Positions 16,787-25,035 are shown, counted from the first letter of the stretch. The stretch is 64,000 nucleotides of DNA from Faecalicatena orotica (GCF_003149245.1 NZ_QGDL01000010.1:159633-223632), one strand, 5' to 3'. Made by a program: numbers and translations. Notes: generated by a model from the letters alone, not told the origin.

Positions 16787-18223
16787 ATGTCTGATGTTGA
16801 AAAAGTAATTTCTTATTTTAAAAAGGTCTGCTCCATTCCGAGAGCCTCTGGGGATGAGAAGGCAGTCAGTGACTACATTGTTGATTTCGCAAGGGACAGG
16901 GGACTCGATGTGACGCAGGATTCCTGCTATAATGTGATTGTCAGAAAACCGGCAGCAGTTCCTGATGCGGGAGAACCGGTTATACTTCAGGGACACCTTG
17001 ACATGGTCTATGTAAAGGAGAATGGCAGCAGCCATGTGTATGAAAACGGGATTGAGGTGAAGGAGGACGATGCGTATTATTATGCCGATGGGACTTCCCT
17101 TGGTTCTGACAACGGAATTGCGGTTGCGTATTGTCTGGCAGTCCTCGATAGTGACGACATTCCCCACCCCGACCTCGAAATTGTATTTACGGTAAAAGAA
17201 GAGGTCGGCCTGGTCGGCGCGGATAAGATTGATATATCTTCTTTGAAAGGAACACGTTTTATTAATCTGGACTCCGAGGAGGAAGGAATCTTTTATACGA
17301 GCTGTGCCGGCGGATTACGCTGCAGGATGATCTGGGATCTGGAGACGGAAAAGATGGAAGAGGAAAGAGTTCCGTTAAGGGTAACATTCCGGGGACTTGC
17401 CGGAGGACACTCGGGCATCAACATCGGCATGGGACTGGGAAATTCTATTGTACTCCTTGGAAGACTTTTGTATTTCCTGAAGGATATGCAGGTTAGGGTT
17501 AACCACCTGGATGCTCCGGGAAAGGCAAATGCGATTGCGAACAACGGAAGTGTGTGTCTCTACGTGAAGCCGGAAGAACTAGACGAAGTTAAGGCAAAAC
17601 TTGCAGAAGCAGAGAAAACATTCCAGACGGAATTACAGTATACCGATTCTATTTCATTCGAGATTGAAGAGGGCGCTGCACAGACAGGGGCAGAAGTCTA
17701 TACGGCTAAATACCAGAAGGAGATCACGGAAAGCCTGATGTTATTGCCATACGGTGTTTCAGGATATTCCTTTGCGATTGACGGCCTGATTGAGACATCC
17801 ATGAATCTTGGGTCACTGACCTGTGAAGACGGAAAACTGACACTTCTGATGTCTCTGAGAAGTTCTGTGGCGTCCCAGAAATACATGCTGCGTGATAAAA
17901 TCCAGATCATTGCGGACTCAAAATGCGATACATGCATTTTTGAAAGCGATTACCCGGGATGGCAGTACAGAAAGGATTCCCCGCTGCGCGATACAGCTAT
18001 TGCACTGTATGAAAAGCTTTTCCATAAGAAGGCGGAGGTTGCGGCGATCCATGCGGGACTCGAGTGCGGCTACTGGGACAGTAAGAAGCCGGGAATGGAT
18101 ATCATTTCTACGGGACCGGATCTTTTCGATGTACATTCAACAAAGGAAAAAGTATCGAAAGAATCCATCGGGCATATGTGGCTGTATCTGAAAGAACTTC
18201 TGAAGGAACTGTCAAAGGCCTAA
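16787..18223 (+). CDS. pepD: Aminoacyl-histidine dipeptidase (PepD, M20C family)
   Basis: 478 residues, AGAAGGT upstream of the ATG. It is a cytoplasmic zinc dipeptidase of the beta-Ala-His/Xaa-His type. Metal-site and catalytic residues are visible: His70 and Asp72 in QGHLDMV, Asp108 in TSLGSDNGIA, the glutamate pair Glu138-Glu139 in VKEEVGL, Asp162 in INLDSEEEG, and a C-terminal HAGLECG. The length is that of typical clostridial PepD. It lies 75 bases downstream of the OPT transporter on the same strand, most likely in one operon, and completes an import-and-cleave module. Broad dipeptide specificity is usual for the family. Confidence 0.93.
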   Translation: MSDVEKVISYFKKVCSIPRASGDEKAVSDYIVDFARDRGLDVTQDSCYNVIVRKPAAVPDAGEPVILQGHLDMVYVKENGSSHVYENGIEVKEDDAYYYADGTSLGSDNGIAVAYCLAVLDSDDIPHPDLEIVFTVKEEVGLVGADKIDISSLKGTRFINLDSEEEGIFYTSCAGGLRCRMIWDLETEKMEEERVPLRVTFRGLAGGHSGINIGMGLGNSIVLLGRLLYFLKDMQVRVNHLDAPGKANAIANNGSVCLYVKPEELDEVKAKLAEAEKTFQTELQYTDSISFEIEEGAAQTGAEVYTAKYQKEITESLMLLPYGVSGYSFAIDGLIETSMNLGSLTCEDGKLTLLMSLRSSVASQKYMLRDKIQIIADSKCDTCIFESDYPGWQYRKDSPLRDTAIALYEKLFHKKAEVAAIHAGLECGYWDSKKPGMDIISTGPDLFDVHSTKEKVSKESIGHMWLYLKELLKELSKA

Positions 18224-18278
18224 TTTTACTGGTTTTTTGTGGACCGTAATATACTTAGAAAATTATAAGAAAATTTTA

Positions 18279-18340
18279 AGGACCTTATACTTGGAAAGAA
18301 CCCTTTAGTGTGGTATTCTAAGTGAAAGGTCCTGTTTTTT
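18279..18340 (+). terminator. Terminator downstream of pepD
   Basis: AGGACCTT pairs with AAGGTCCT across a structured loop, followed by GTTTTTT. Confidence 0.65.
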
Positions 18341-18442
18341 CACAGTAATACCGGCAGCAGATGTTGATAAAAGACGGAATGTGTGGATATCTTATGAAAT
18401 GGGACAGAAGTGTGAAGATATCTGTTAGGAGGAAAAAATAAG

Positions 18443-18913
18443 ATGACACGGAGTGAATTTCTTCAGGAACTGCGTCAGGCATTGGAAAATGACCTGTCTG
18501 GCAGCATCGTTCAGGAGAATGTACAGTTTTATAACCAATACATTACGGATGAGATGGCAAAGGGAAAGAGCGAAGAAGAAGTCCTTCAGATGCTGGGCGA
18601 TCCCTGGATTATAGCGAGGACCGTCATTGATGCAGCAGACGGAACCGATAAGTCTACCGTGTACGAGGCAGGCGGCGGTTCATATACCGGTTATGAAAGC
18701 GGCAGGGAACAGGCACGTGAGCAGAATCCAAAGGTACACGTGTTTGGATTGAACACATGGTGGAAAAAACTGCTTCTTATTTTGGGAATAGTGATGATAG
18801 TAGTGGCTGTATTCGCAATCATATCAGGCGTAATCAGCCTGCTGGCACCCATACTGGTTCCGATCCTGATCATCATGATTGTGATCCGGTTCATCGGCAA
18901 CCGGCGGGGATGA
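18443..18913 (+). CDS. HAAS/DUF1700-type membrane protein
   Basis: 156 residues, TTAGGAGG before the ATG. The N-terminal 75 residues form a helical HAAS-type domain (MTRSEFLQELRQALE...EEEVLQMLGDPWIIARTV), typically found next to PadR or sigma regulators and acting at the membrane. A Gly/Ser-rich linker leads to two hydrophobic helices from about residue 110 to 150, ending in a basic tail. No PadR-type partner gene lies beside it here. Likely a small membrane regulator; exact role unknown. Confidence 0.75.
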   Translation: MTRSEFLQELRQALENDLSGSIVQENVQFYNQYITDEMAKGKSEEEVLQMLGDPWIIARTVIDAADGTDKSTVYEAGGGSYTGYESGREQAREQNPKVHVFGLNTWWKKLLLILGIVMIVVAVFAIISGVISLLAPILVPILIIMIVIRFIGNRRG

Positions 18914-18956
18914 CACCAGACACACAGCCAGTGCCGGGAAAAGAATTACTAAAAGG

Positions 18957-18993
18957 GGCCAGTGGGCGTACAAAAGCATCCGCTGGCCTTTTT
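18957..18993 (+). terminator. Terminator after the HAAS gene
   Basis: GGCCAGTGG pairs with CCGCTGGCC and is followed by TTTTTC. Confidence 0.8.
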
Positions 18994-19021
18994 CTATTTC
19001 TTTTAAAAAGCGGATCAAAAA

Positions 19022-19154
19022 CCACGTATTAAGCGTGGCTTTGGCACTCTGCCCCCGGAAATAAACAAAGTAAAAGACCGATGGGGGAGCCATCGGTCTT
19101 TTGAGGGGAGTATAAATAATTAATAAGGGGTTGTAGAAAGTAACCTTTCTACAA
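19022..19154. other. Hairpin-rich spacer without a gene
   Basis: The gap 18914-19308 holds no convincing CDS. It contains a short stem CCACG/CGTGG (19022-19038), a perfect 13-bp stem AAAAGACCGATGG/CCATCGGTCTTTT (19072-19102) that looks like a bidirectional terminator, and a 10-bp stem TTGTAGAAAG/CTTTCTACAA (19131-19154). The remainder up to 19300 is AT-rich. Confidence 0.6.
19072..19102. terminator. Bidirectional terminator-like hairpin
   Basis: Perfect 13-bp arms with a GGGAG loop; A run on the left and T run on the right make it usable from both sides. Confidence 0.7.
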
Positions 19155-19308
19155 TGATAAGTATAATATATCAAATTGGAAAAAGCAAGCAAAAATAAAA
19201 AAAATATTAAATAAAAAGATACAGCGGATTTTGTAAATTGTGAATAAAAAATATATATTAATGAGACAATATGAGTGTACCAAATAAATTTTCCTAGGAG
19301 GGACACTC

Positions 19309-19533
19309 ATGTCAAAGAATTATAACAACTCAAATAACTCAAACAGTAACTCAAACAACTCTTCAAAGAACACAAACAGCAACTCTTCTTCAAACTCTAC
19401 TTCAAACTATTCAAACGAGCAGAGCAAGAATAAGAACTCAAACAAGAACTCATCTTCTAACTCAACATCTAACAGCAGCCAGAACAACACTAAGAACATG
19501 AATTCTTACAACAACGAGAGCAACAACTACTAA
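19309..19533 (+). CDS. Asn/Ser-rich low-complexity small protein (possible spore protein)
   Basis: 74 residues starting MSKNYNNSNNSNSNS, with CTAGGAGGG before the ATG, so it is very probably translated. About 80 percent of the residues are Asn, Ser, Thr or Lys; there is no hydrophobic core, signal peptide or cysteine. It stands alone between hairpins, with AT-rich DNA upstream. The composition and the MSKN-type start resemble small Asn/Gln-rich proteins of spore formers, including gamma-type small acid-soluble spore proteins, but no repeat typical of SspE is present. A weak GAATA...CAATATGA pair upstream could be a forespore-type promoter, yet the spacing (20 bases) is off. Function unknown. 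Confidence 0.7.
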   Translation: MSKNYNNSNNSNSNSNNSSKNTNSNSSSNSTSNYSNEQSKNKNSNKNSSSNSTSNSSQNNTKNMNSYNNESNNY

Positions 19534-19593
19534 ATAGAACACTTTTTGCAAAAGGGTACAGGGCAAAAGTCATTTTGGTACACGTCTAACTTC

Positions 19594-19636
19594 AATTGGG
19601 GACGTAGTAAAGTTGAACTTTACTACGTCCCCAATT
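19594..19636. repeat. Perfect 43-base palindrome (20-bp arms)
   Basis: The left arm starts AATTGGGGACGTAG and its exact complement ends at 19636; only TGA separates the arms. No T tract follows. It is probably a REP-like or small mobile hairpin rather than a plain terminator, though it could end the upstream small gene. Confidence 0.8.
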
Positions 19637-19727
19637 TATAGTAATATGATACATATACTCTGTGGTGTGTCGGTTTGATGCACGGGGAACTACTGGCAGA
19701 ATAAGTACAGCATATGGAGGCGTTTGG

Positions 19728-20876
19728 ATGGATAAAATAGAATTGATAGCACCATGCCATTTTGGGCTTGAGGCAGTACTGAAGAGGGAGATTCAGGATC
19801 TTGGGTATGAGATTTCTCAGGTGGAAGACGGCAGAGTTGCATTTTATGGTGACAGTGAGGCAATATGCAGGGCAAATATTTTTCTGCGTACGGCAGAGAG
19901 GGTTTTGCTGAAGGTTGGCTGTTTTAAGGCGGAGACTTTTGACGAGCTGTTTGAGAACACGAAGACCATTCCTTGGGAGGAATATATACCGAAGGATGGC
20001 AAGTTCTGGGTGGCAAAAGCGGCGTCTGTGAAGAGTAAGCTTTTCAGTCCGTCTGATATTCAGTCGATTATGAAAAAGGCTATGGTGGAGCGCATGAAGG
20101 TGCACTACCATATAAAATGGTTTGAGGAGAAGGGGGCATCGTATCCGGTCAGAGTGTTTCTGATGAAGGACATGGTGACCGTGGGTATTGATACGTCCGG
20201 TGTATCTCTCCATAAGCGGGGATACCGGCAGCTGGCGGGAAAAGCGCCTATTACGGAGACGCTTGCCGCGGCATTAATCATGCTGACACCGTGGAGCAGG
20301 GACAGAGTACTTGTTGACCCATTCTGTGGAAGCGGTACATTTCCGATTGAAGCGGCAATGATGGCGGCAAAGATTGCACCGGGAATGAACAGGTCTTTCC
20401 TTGCGGAAGAGTGGGGCAGTGTTGTATCGAAGTCTCAATGGTATCAGGCGGTAGATGAAGCCAATGATCTGATCGATGATGAGATTGATGTGGACATTCA
20501 AGGGTATGATATTGATGCAGATGTATTGAAGGCCGCAAGGCAGAATGCAGAGGATGCGGGAGTTGGACACCTGATCCATTTCCAACAGCGGGATGTCAGG
20601 GATCTGAGACACCCTAAAAAATATGGGTTCATCATCACTAATCCTCCATATGGTGAGCGTCTGGAAGAAAAGGCAGTCCTGCCGGAACTTTACAGAGATT
20701 TTGGGGAGAGTTTCCGCAATCTGGACAGCTGGTCTGCATATATGATAACCAGCTATGAGGATGCAGAACGCTACTTCGGCAGACAGGCCGATAAGAACAG
20801 AAAAATATATAATGGTATGATTAAGACTTATTTTTACCAGTTTATGGGGCCTAAGCCTCCAAAACCAAAGAATTAG
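19728..20876 (+). CDS. THUMP-domain class I SAM-dependent rRNA methyltransferase (RlmL/YpsC-like)
   Basis: 382 residues from the ATG at 19728, GGAGG nine bases upstream; the frame extends upstream without a ribosome site. The N-terminal part is a ferredoxin-like/THUMP RNA-binding region (about 1-160). The C-terminal Rossmann methyltransferase has the SAM motif VDPFCGSGTFPIEAA and the N2-guanine methylation motif TNPPYGERL. By homology with the N-terminal half of E. coli RlmL and B. subtilis YpsC it would make m2G in 23S rRNA. It is followed at close range by rdgB, forming a housekeeping cluster. Confidence 0.9.
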   Translation: MDKIELIAPCHFGLEAVLKREIQDLGYEISQVEDGRVAFYGDSEAICRANIFLRTAERVLLKVGCFKAETFDELFENTKTIPWEEYIPKDGKFWVAKAASVKSKLFSPSDIQSIMKKAMVERMKVHYHIKWFEEKGASYPVRVFLMKDMVTVGIDTSGVSLHKRGYRQLAGKAPITETLAAALIMLTPWSRDRVLVDPFCGSGTFPIEAAMMAAKIAPGMNRSFLAEEWGSVVSKSQWYQAVDEANDLIDDEIDVDIQGYDIDADVLKAARQNAEDAGVGHLIHFQQRDVRDLRHPKKYGFIITNPPYGERLEEKAVLPELYRDFGESFRNLDSWSAYMITSYEDAERYFGRQADKNRKIYNGMIKTYFYQFMGPKPPKPKN

Positions 20877-20887
20877 AAGGTATGGAT

Positions 20888-21505
20888 ATGGAAAAGAGAA
20901 TAATCTTCGCAACAGGGAACCAGAATAAGATGAAGGAGATTCATATGATTCTGGCTGATTTAGGAATTCCGATTTATTCAATGAAGGAAGCCGGTATTGA
21001 CATTGATATTGTTGAGGATGGTTCCACATTTGAAGAAAATGCCGTAATAAAAGCAGAGGCAATAGCCAGATTACTGCCGGATGATATTATACTTGCTGAT
21101 GATTCAGGACTTGAAATTGATTATCTGGACAAGGCTCCCGGAATCTATTCGGCCAGATTTGCGGGTGTTGATACGTCTTATGATATTAAAAACCAGATGC
21201 TTTTAGACAAGCTTAAGGGCGTACCGGATGAAAAAAGAACTGCGCGTTTCGTATGTGCGATAGCCGCAGCATTACCGGACGGGACAGTCGAGACAGTCAG
21301 AGGTACGATTGAGGGTATAATCGGTTATGAGATAGCAGGGGAAAACGGATTCGGGTATGATCCGATATTCTACGTGCCTGAATATGGCTGCACGACGGCC
21401 GAGATGAACCCGGATCAGAAGAATGAACTTAGCCATCGCGGAAAAGCACTCCGTGCTATGCGTAAAATACTGGAAGAAAAGCAGCTTGATTCGGACACAC
21501 AGTAG
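20888..21505 (+). CDS. rdgB: XTP/dITP diphosphatase (RdgB/HAM1 family)
   Basis: 205 residues from the ATG at 20888, which has AGAAGG at good spacing; the ATG six bases earlier is too close to it. The protein removes non-canonical purine triphosphates. Signature segments are IIFATGNQNKMKEI at the start, ILADDSGLEIDYL with the catalytic acidic residues, APGIYSARFAG, GENGFGYDPIFYVPE and LSHRGKALRAM. The gene order methyltransferase-rdgB-phosphodiesterase is common in Lachnospiraceae. Confidence 0.95.
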   Translation: MEKRIIFATGNQNKMKEIHMILADLGIPIYSMKEAGIDIDIVEDGSTFEENAVIKAEAIARLLPDDIILADDSGLEIDYLDKAPGIYSARFAGVDTSYDIKNQMLLDKLKGVPDEKRTARFVCAIAAALPDGTVETVRGTIEGIIGYEIAGENGFGYDPIFYVPEYGCTTAEMNPDQKNELSHRGKALRAMRKILEEKQLDSDTQ

Positions 21506-21586
21506 AAGAGCTGTTTAAATGAAGCGGAAAATCCGGTTAACAGGCAGGAACTTGGCAATTATTATAAGAAACAGGGTGCGAGTGAT

Positions 21587-22069
21587 ATGAGAGTATTGAT
21601 AGTTAGCGATACACATGGAAATCATAAGAATCTGGACAGGATATTGGAGCAGGCAGGACAGATAGACATGTTTATCCACCTTGGTGATGTAGAAGGCGGA
21701 GAAGAGTATCTGGATGCGGTCCTTGACTGCGAGAAGCATATGGTGAGGGGGAATAATGACTTCTTTTCAGATCTTCCTAAAGAGGAGGAATTCAAGATAA
21801 GGGACTATAAAGTGTTTATTACACACGGGCATGGATACTATGTGTCCCTCGATCCTGAATATATTAAAGAAGAAGGCAAAGCGCGCGGTGCTGACATTGT
21901 AATGTACGGCCATACGCACAAGCCGTACTTTGATAAAAATGAAGAAATTACAATTTTGAATCCGGGGAGCGTATCTTATCCAAGACAGGAAGGACGAAAA
22001 GGCAGTTATATGATTATGGAATTAGATGACAAAAACCAGCTCCGGTTTCAGCAGTGTTACCTTGACTGA
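21587..22069 (+). CDS. YfcE/MJ0936-type metallophosphoesterase
   Basis: 160 residues. Metal-binding motifs of the calcineurin-like fold are all present: SDTHGN near residue 8, HLGDVEGG, RGNND, and the C-terminal THGHGYY and YGHTHKP, ending with the family hallmark NPGSVSYPR. The family hydrolyses phosphodiesters in vitro; the natural substrate is uncertain. It lies 81 bases behind rdgB and is likely co-transcribed. Confidence 0.92.
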   Translation: MRVLIVSDTHGNHKNLDRILEQAGQIDMFIHLGDVEGGEEYLDAVLDCEKHMVRGNNDFFSDLPKEEEFKIRDYKVFITHGHGYYVSLDPEYIKEEGKARGADIVMYGHTHKPYFDKNEEITILNPGSVSYPRQEGRKGSYMIMELDDKNQLRFQQCYLD

Positions 22070-22154
22070 ATGTTTGAAATCAGGCGCTATTTTAACACTT
22101 TTCTGCGTAAAATCAGGCGCGGTGAAAAAAATGTAAAAAAATAAAAAATAGTTG

Positions 22155-22183
22155 TTGACATATTGCCAAGCCTATTATATAAT
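22155..22183 (+). promoter_or_regulatory. Consensus promoter of the tRNA cluster
   Basis: TTGACA (22155-22160), 17 bases, TATAAT (22178-22183); a perfect sigma-A promoter 42 bases before the first tRNA. Confidence 0.92.
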
Positions 22184-22225
22184 AATTCTTGCGTCACGGG
22201 TAAGCGTGACAAGCAAAAAGAACAT

Positions 22226-22300
22226 CGGGGTGTGGCTCAGCTTGGCTAGAGCGCCTGGTTTGGGACCAGGAGGTCGCAGGTTCGAATCCTGTCACCCCGA
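22226..22300 (+). tRNA. tRNA-Pro (anticodon TGG)
   Basis: Acceptor stem CGGGGTG/CACCCCG, anticodon loop TTTGGGA, TTCGAAT T-loop. First gene of the seven-tRNA cluster. CCA is not encoded. Confidence 0.96.
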
Positions 22301-22304
22301 TAGT

Positions 22305-22375
22305 GCGGGTGTAGTTCAATGGTAGAACACTAGCCTTCCAAGCTAGATACGTGGGTTCGATTCCCATCACCCGCT
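22305..22375 (+). tRNA. tRNA-Gly (anticodon TCC)
   Basis: Acceptor stem GCGGGTG/CACCCGC, anticodon loop CTTCCAA. It starts four bases after tRNA-Pro. Confidence 0.96.
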
Positions 22376-22424
22376 TTCTTACAGCAGATGTTGTAAGAAG
22401 CAGAGTAAGGGGATAATTGCATAT

Positions 22425-22498
22425 GAGTCTGTAGCTCAGCTGGATAGAGCAACGGCCTTCTAAGCCGTAGGTCGAGGGTTCGAATCCCCCCAGGCTCG
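22425..22498 (+). tRNA. tRNA-Arg (anticodon TCT)
   Basis: Acceptor stem GAGTCTG/CAGGCTC with a G:T pair, anticodon loop CTTCTAA flanked by ACGGC/GCCGT. Confidence 0.95.
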
Positions 22499-22502
22499 TT
22501 GT

Positions 22503-22577
22503 GGTGGGTGTGGTGCAGTTGGTTAGCGCGCCAGATTGTGGTTCTGGATATCGTGGGTTCGAGTCCCATCACCCACC
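22503..22577 (+). tRNA. tRNA-His (anticodon GTG)
   Basis: Acceptor stem GTGGGTG/CACCCAC with the extra 5' G typical of histidine tRNA, anticodon loop TTGTGGT. Confidence 0.95.
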
Positions 22578-22624
22578 CTTTATTTTATAGTACTGGCAAC
22601 GCAGTGTCAGATATAAGTCTTCAA

Positions 22625-22696
22625 TGGGCTATCGCCAAGCGGTAAGGCACAGGACTTTGACTCCTGCATTCGCTGGTTCGAATCCAGCTAGCCCAG
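22625..22696 (+). tRNA. tRNA-Gln (anticodon TTG)
   Basis: Acceptor stem TGGGCTA/TAGCCCA, anticodon loop CTTTGAC flanked by CAGGA/TCCTG. Confidence 0.95.
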
Positions 22697-22735
22697 TTTA
22701 ACCTGGACAGGCAGGGATGAATTTCAAAATGATAC

Positions 22736-22808
22736 GGGCGTGTAGCTCAGGTGGTAGAGCACTTGACTTTTAATCAAGTTGTCCGGGGTTCGAATCCCCG
22801 CACGCTCA
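22736..22808 (+). tRNA. tRNA-Lys (anticodon TTT)
   Basis: Acceptor stem GGGCGTG/CACGCTC with one G:T pair, anticodon loop CTTTTAA flanked by CTTGA/TCAAG. Confidence 0.95.
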
Positions 22809-22811
22809 TCG

Positions 22812-22840
22812 GAACAAGCATTATGCTTGTTCTATTTTTT
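22812..22840 (+). terminator. Terminator after tRNA-Lys
   Basis: GAACAAGCA-TTA-TGCTTGTTC followed by TATTTTTT. It separates the first six tRNAs from tRNA-Leu, which may be read through or have its own promoter. Confidence 0.85.
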
Positions 22841-22874
22841 GCCAAAGAATCTGGCAGAATACAATTATATAAAT

Positions 22875-22954
22875 GCGGGTGTGGCGGAATTGGCAGACGC
22901 GCTAGACTTAGGATCTAGTGGGCGACCGTGCAGGTTCAAGTCCTGTCACCCGCA
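22875..22954 (+). tRNA. tRNA-Leu (anticodon TAG)
   Basis: Class II tRNA with a long variable arm; acceptor stem GCGGGTG/CACCCGC, anticodon loop CTTAGGA flanked by CTAGA/TCTAG. Confidence 0.95.
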
Positions 22955-22956
22955 TA

Positions 22957-22999
22957 AAAAAGGCGTTAAGTTCTGATATACAGGGCTTAACGCTTTTTT
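22957..22999. terminator. Bidirectional terminator between tRNA-Leu and the convergent membrane gene
   Basis: GCGTTAAG/CTTAACGC stem extended by an A run and a T run on either side; serves both convergent transcripts. Confidence 0.85.
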
Positions 23000-23017
23000 A
23001 TGCTTCTATTTTCTTGA

Positions 23018-23596
23018 TTATTCCACGGCACTGCCCTTAACATATCTGACAGCCGCCAGTACAATTCCAATAAAGAGAAAAACAGCAGCAGTCCCAAAAT
23101 AGATGACCGGATAATGCTCTGACAATCGCCATGACTGATTCGTACCCACAAGCTCATCTACTTTAAAGTTCGTATACTTTTCACCAATATAAAATGTCAG
23201 AACAAAAAGACCGGCCATCATCCACACATTTGCATGTGCCAGCGTCCGGATCAGTACAAGAATTCCTAAGACGGCCAGCCAGAATATGCTGATGGGTGCC
23301 CCGAAACCGGATACCCAGTATACTGGATCAGATAAATACAGATTGGAAACCATCTCGATCAGATACAGGTATGGAATGGTCAGGATACAGATGGCAGCAT
23401 AGAGAAGCAGCAACCGGTGTTTTCCTCCATTTATCAATAACTGCAGCAGCAGACAGGCGAAGATGCATCCGCCGATGGCGATCAGGGACCAGGTGAATGC
23501 ACGGTCTAATGCATAATTTGTAATGAGGCAGACGATAACTGCGATTCCGAAAGGGACTGCCAGGTAAATACTCCATAACTTTCTCTTTTTGCTCAT
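23018..23596 (-). CDS. Integral membrane protein of unknown function
   Basis: 192 residues starting MSKKRKLWSIYLAVPFGIAV. Five or six hydrophobic helices span most of the length (about 10-30, 36-55, 61-80, 96-116, 124-140, 163-185), with a basic N-terminus and a short polar loop containing the only long hydrophilic stretch (about 140-162). No motif of a known transporter or enzyme is recognised. It lies 27 bases downstream of the PPi-phosphofructokinase gene on the same strand and is probably co-transcribed. Confidence 0.7.
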   Translation of the reverse strand: MSKKRKLWSIYLAVPFGIAVIVCLITNYALDRAFTWSLIAIGGCIFACLLLQLLINGGKHRLLLLYAAICILTIPYLYLIEMVSNLYLSDPVYWVSGFGAPISIFWLAVLGILVLIRTLAHANVWMMAGLFVLTFYIGEKYTNFKVDELVGTNQSWRLSEHYPVIYFGTAAVFLFIGIVLAAVRYVKGSAVE

Positions 23597-23623
23597 AAAA
23601 TACTCTCTTTTCTTAGAATGGTT

Positions 23624-24871
23624 TTAAAATTTGGAAGAGCCAGATTTTGTCCTGCGGTATGCAAATTTCGGTACGCCGTCCTCCATTGCCACGCTGACTT
23701 CACCCTGAATGAGCGGTTTCGCATAGGTAATGAATTCGTCACTGACATCTGTCCCGTCTTTTGTAATCCACTCATCGGGAACGGTTTTTTCTTTATTACA
23801 AATGATGTCTACATCTGCAGTGGTATATCCGATGGTATATGGCTCGTCCTTTTCTCTTTTAAATGCAATCATCTTGCCGGTCTCGCCTTCGATGGCACAT
23901 TTCACACCGTAAGCACCGGAGGCGATGGCCTCTTTCTGGTCTGTCTTCGATAACATGGATGAAGAGCAGCGCTGGCAGACATTCAATTCGATGGAACGGA
24001 CTTTCACACCGAGCCGTTCTTTCACCAGATTTTCAAGATATTTGCCGGAACCGGTCAGCATCTTATGGCCGAATGCATCTACACCAACATCACTTGCCAG
24101 CTCACAGATAAATGTGCCGTTCTTATCATGGATGCCCTCGGAAATACATACAACGAGATTCGGTGTCTTTTCCATAGACTTGCGGACCTTGCTGATGAAT
24201 ACGTCCTGATTGAAATCAGATTCCGGGAGATAGACTAATACAGGGTTGTCTCCCTCGAATTTCCGTGCGAGCACACTGGCAGCAGCCAGCCAGCCCGCAT
24301 GGCGTCCCATGATTTCCACGATGGTGACAGACTTCTTATTATCATAGACAGACGCGTCAATTGCAATCTCGCGGACTGTCGATGCAATATATTTCGCCGC
24401 GCTCCCAAATCCCGGGGTATGGTCTGTTTCCACGAGGTCATTGTCGATAGTTTTTGGAATTCCGATCACCCGGATATCGCTGGAAACTTTTCTGGCATAA
24501 CGTGAGAGTTTGCTGACAGTATCCATAGAATCATTCCCGCCGATATAGAAAAAGTAACCGATATCCAGCGCCTCGAATTTTTCAAATAATTGGACATAAA
24601 CGCTGTCATTCAGATCTTCCGGCAGTTTATAGCGGCAGGAACCTAAATAAGATCCCGGTGTATTTTTAACCAGCTCCAGTTCACCGGATATCTCAAGCGG
24701 CTTCATATCGATATAATGATCCGAAAGAAAGCCTTCGATCCCATTGATCATTCCGTATACAGTTCCAAAAGTATCCTCTCTGTTCAGTGCTTCGTACACA
24801 ACGCCGTAAAGACTGGCGTTAATCACGGCAGTTGGTCCGCCGGATTGTCCTACAATCACATTTTTCTTCAT
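23624..24871 (-). CDS. pfp: PPi-type 6-phosphofructokinase (diphosphate-fructose-6-phosphate phosphotransferase)
   Basis: 415 residues with GGAGGG upstream. It phosphorylates fructose 6-phosphate in glycolysis. The start VGQSGGPTAVINAS and the motifs MGRHAGW and GSGKYLE belong to the phosphofructokinase fold. At the phosphoryl-donor site the sequence is GGND (residues 111-114) and PKTIDND (139-145): an acidic residue where ATP enzymes have the second glycine of GGDG, and lysine where they have PGTIDND. This combination is known to favour pyrophosphate over ATP. The enzyme would therefore be reversible and energy-saving. Donor preference is an inference from these residues. Confidence 0.88.
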   Translation of the reverse strand: MKKNVIVGQSGGPTAVINASLYGVVYEALNREDTFGTVYGMINGIEGFLSDHYIDMKPLEISGELELVKNTPGSYLGSCRYKLPEDLNDSVYVQLFEKFEALDIGYFFYIGGNDSMDTVSKLSRYARKVSSDIRVIGIPKTIDNDLVETDHTPGFGSAAKYIASTVREIAIDASVYDNKKSVTIVEIMGRHAGWLAAASVLARKFEGDNPVLVYLPESDFNQDVFISKVRKSMEKTPNLVVCISEGIHDKNGTFICELASDVGVDAFGHKMLTGSGKYLENLVKERLGVKVRSIELNVCQRCSSSMLSKTDQKEAIASGAYGVKCAIEGETGKMIAFKREKDEPYTIGYTTADVDIICNKEKTVPDEWITKDGTDVSDEFITYAKPLIQGEVSVAMEDGVPKFAYRRTKSGSSKF

Positions 24872-24976
24872 AATCTACCCTCCAGATGTTTATAGAATCA
24901 ATATCATTTAAGTTAACTATAAGGGATAAAAGGACTTTTTACAATATGAAGAAAAGTCCTTTTTCTTGAAAAGTAG

Positions 24977-25005
24977 TTGGAAATTTGTGAAATGTGCAGT
25001 ATAAT
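24977..25005 (+). promoter_or_regulatory. Promoter of the glycosyltransferase gene
   Basis: TTGGAA (24977-24982), 17 bases, TATAAT (25000-25005), 31 bases before the start codon. Confidence 0.7.
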
Positions 25006-25035
25006 TGCTTTATCTTAGTAAAGAGGAGCTTAATT

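Noticed and set aside
19309..19533. Repetitive AAC/TCA-rich DNA considered as a tandem repeat or CRISPR-like array
   Set aside because: The repetition reflects Asn and Ser codons in one translated frame; there are no constant repeat and variable spacer units.
22226..22954. tRNA cluster as a possible integration site
   Set aside because: Flanking DNA is ordinary housekeeping sequence with terminators; no integrase and no duplicated tRNA 3' end is present.
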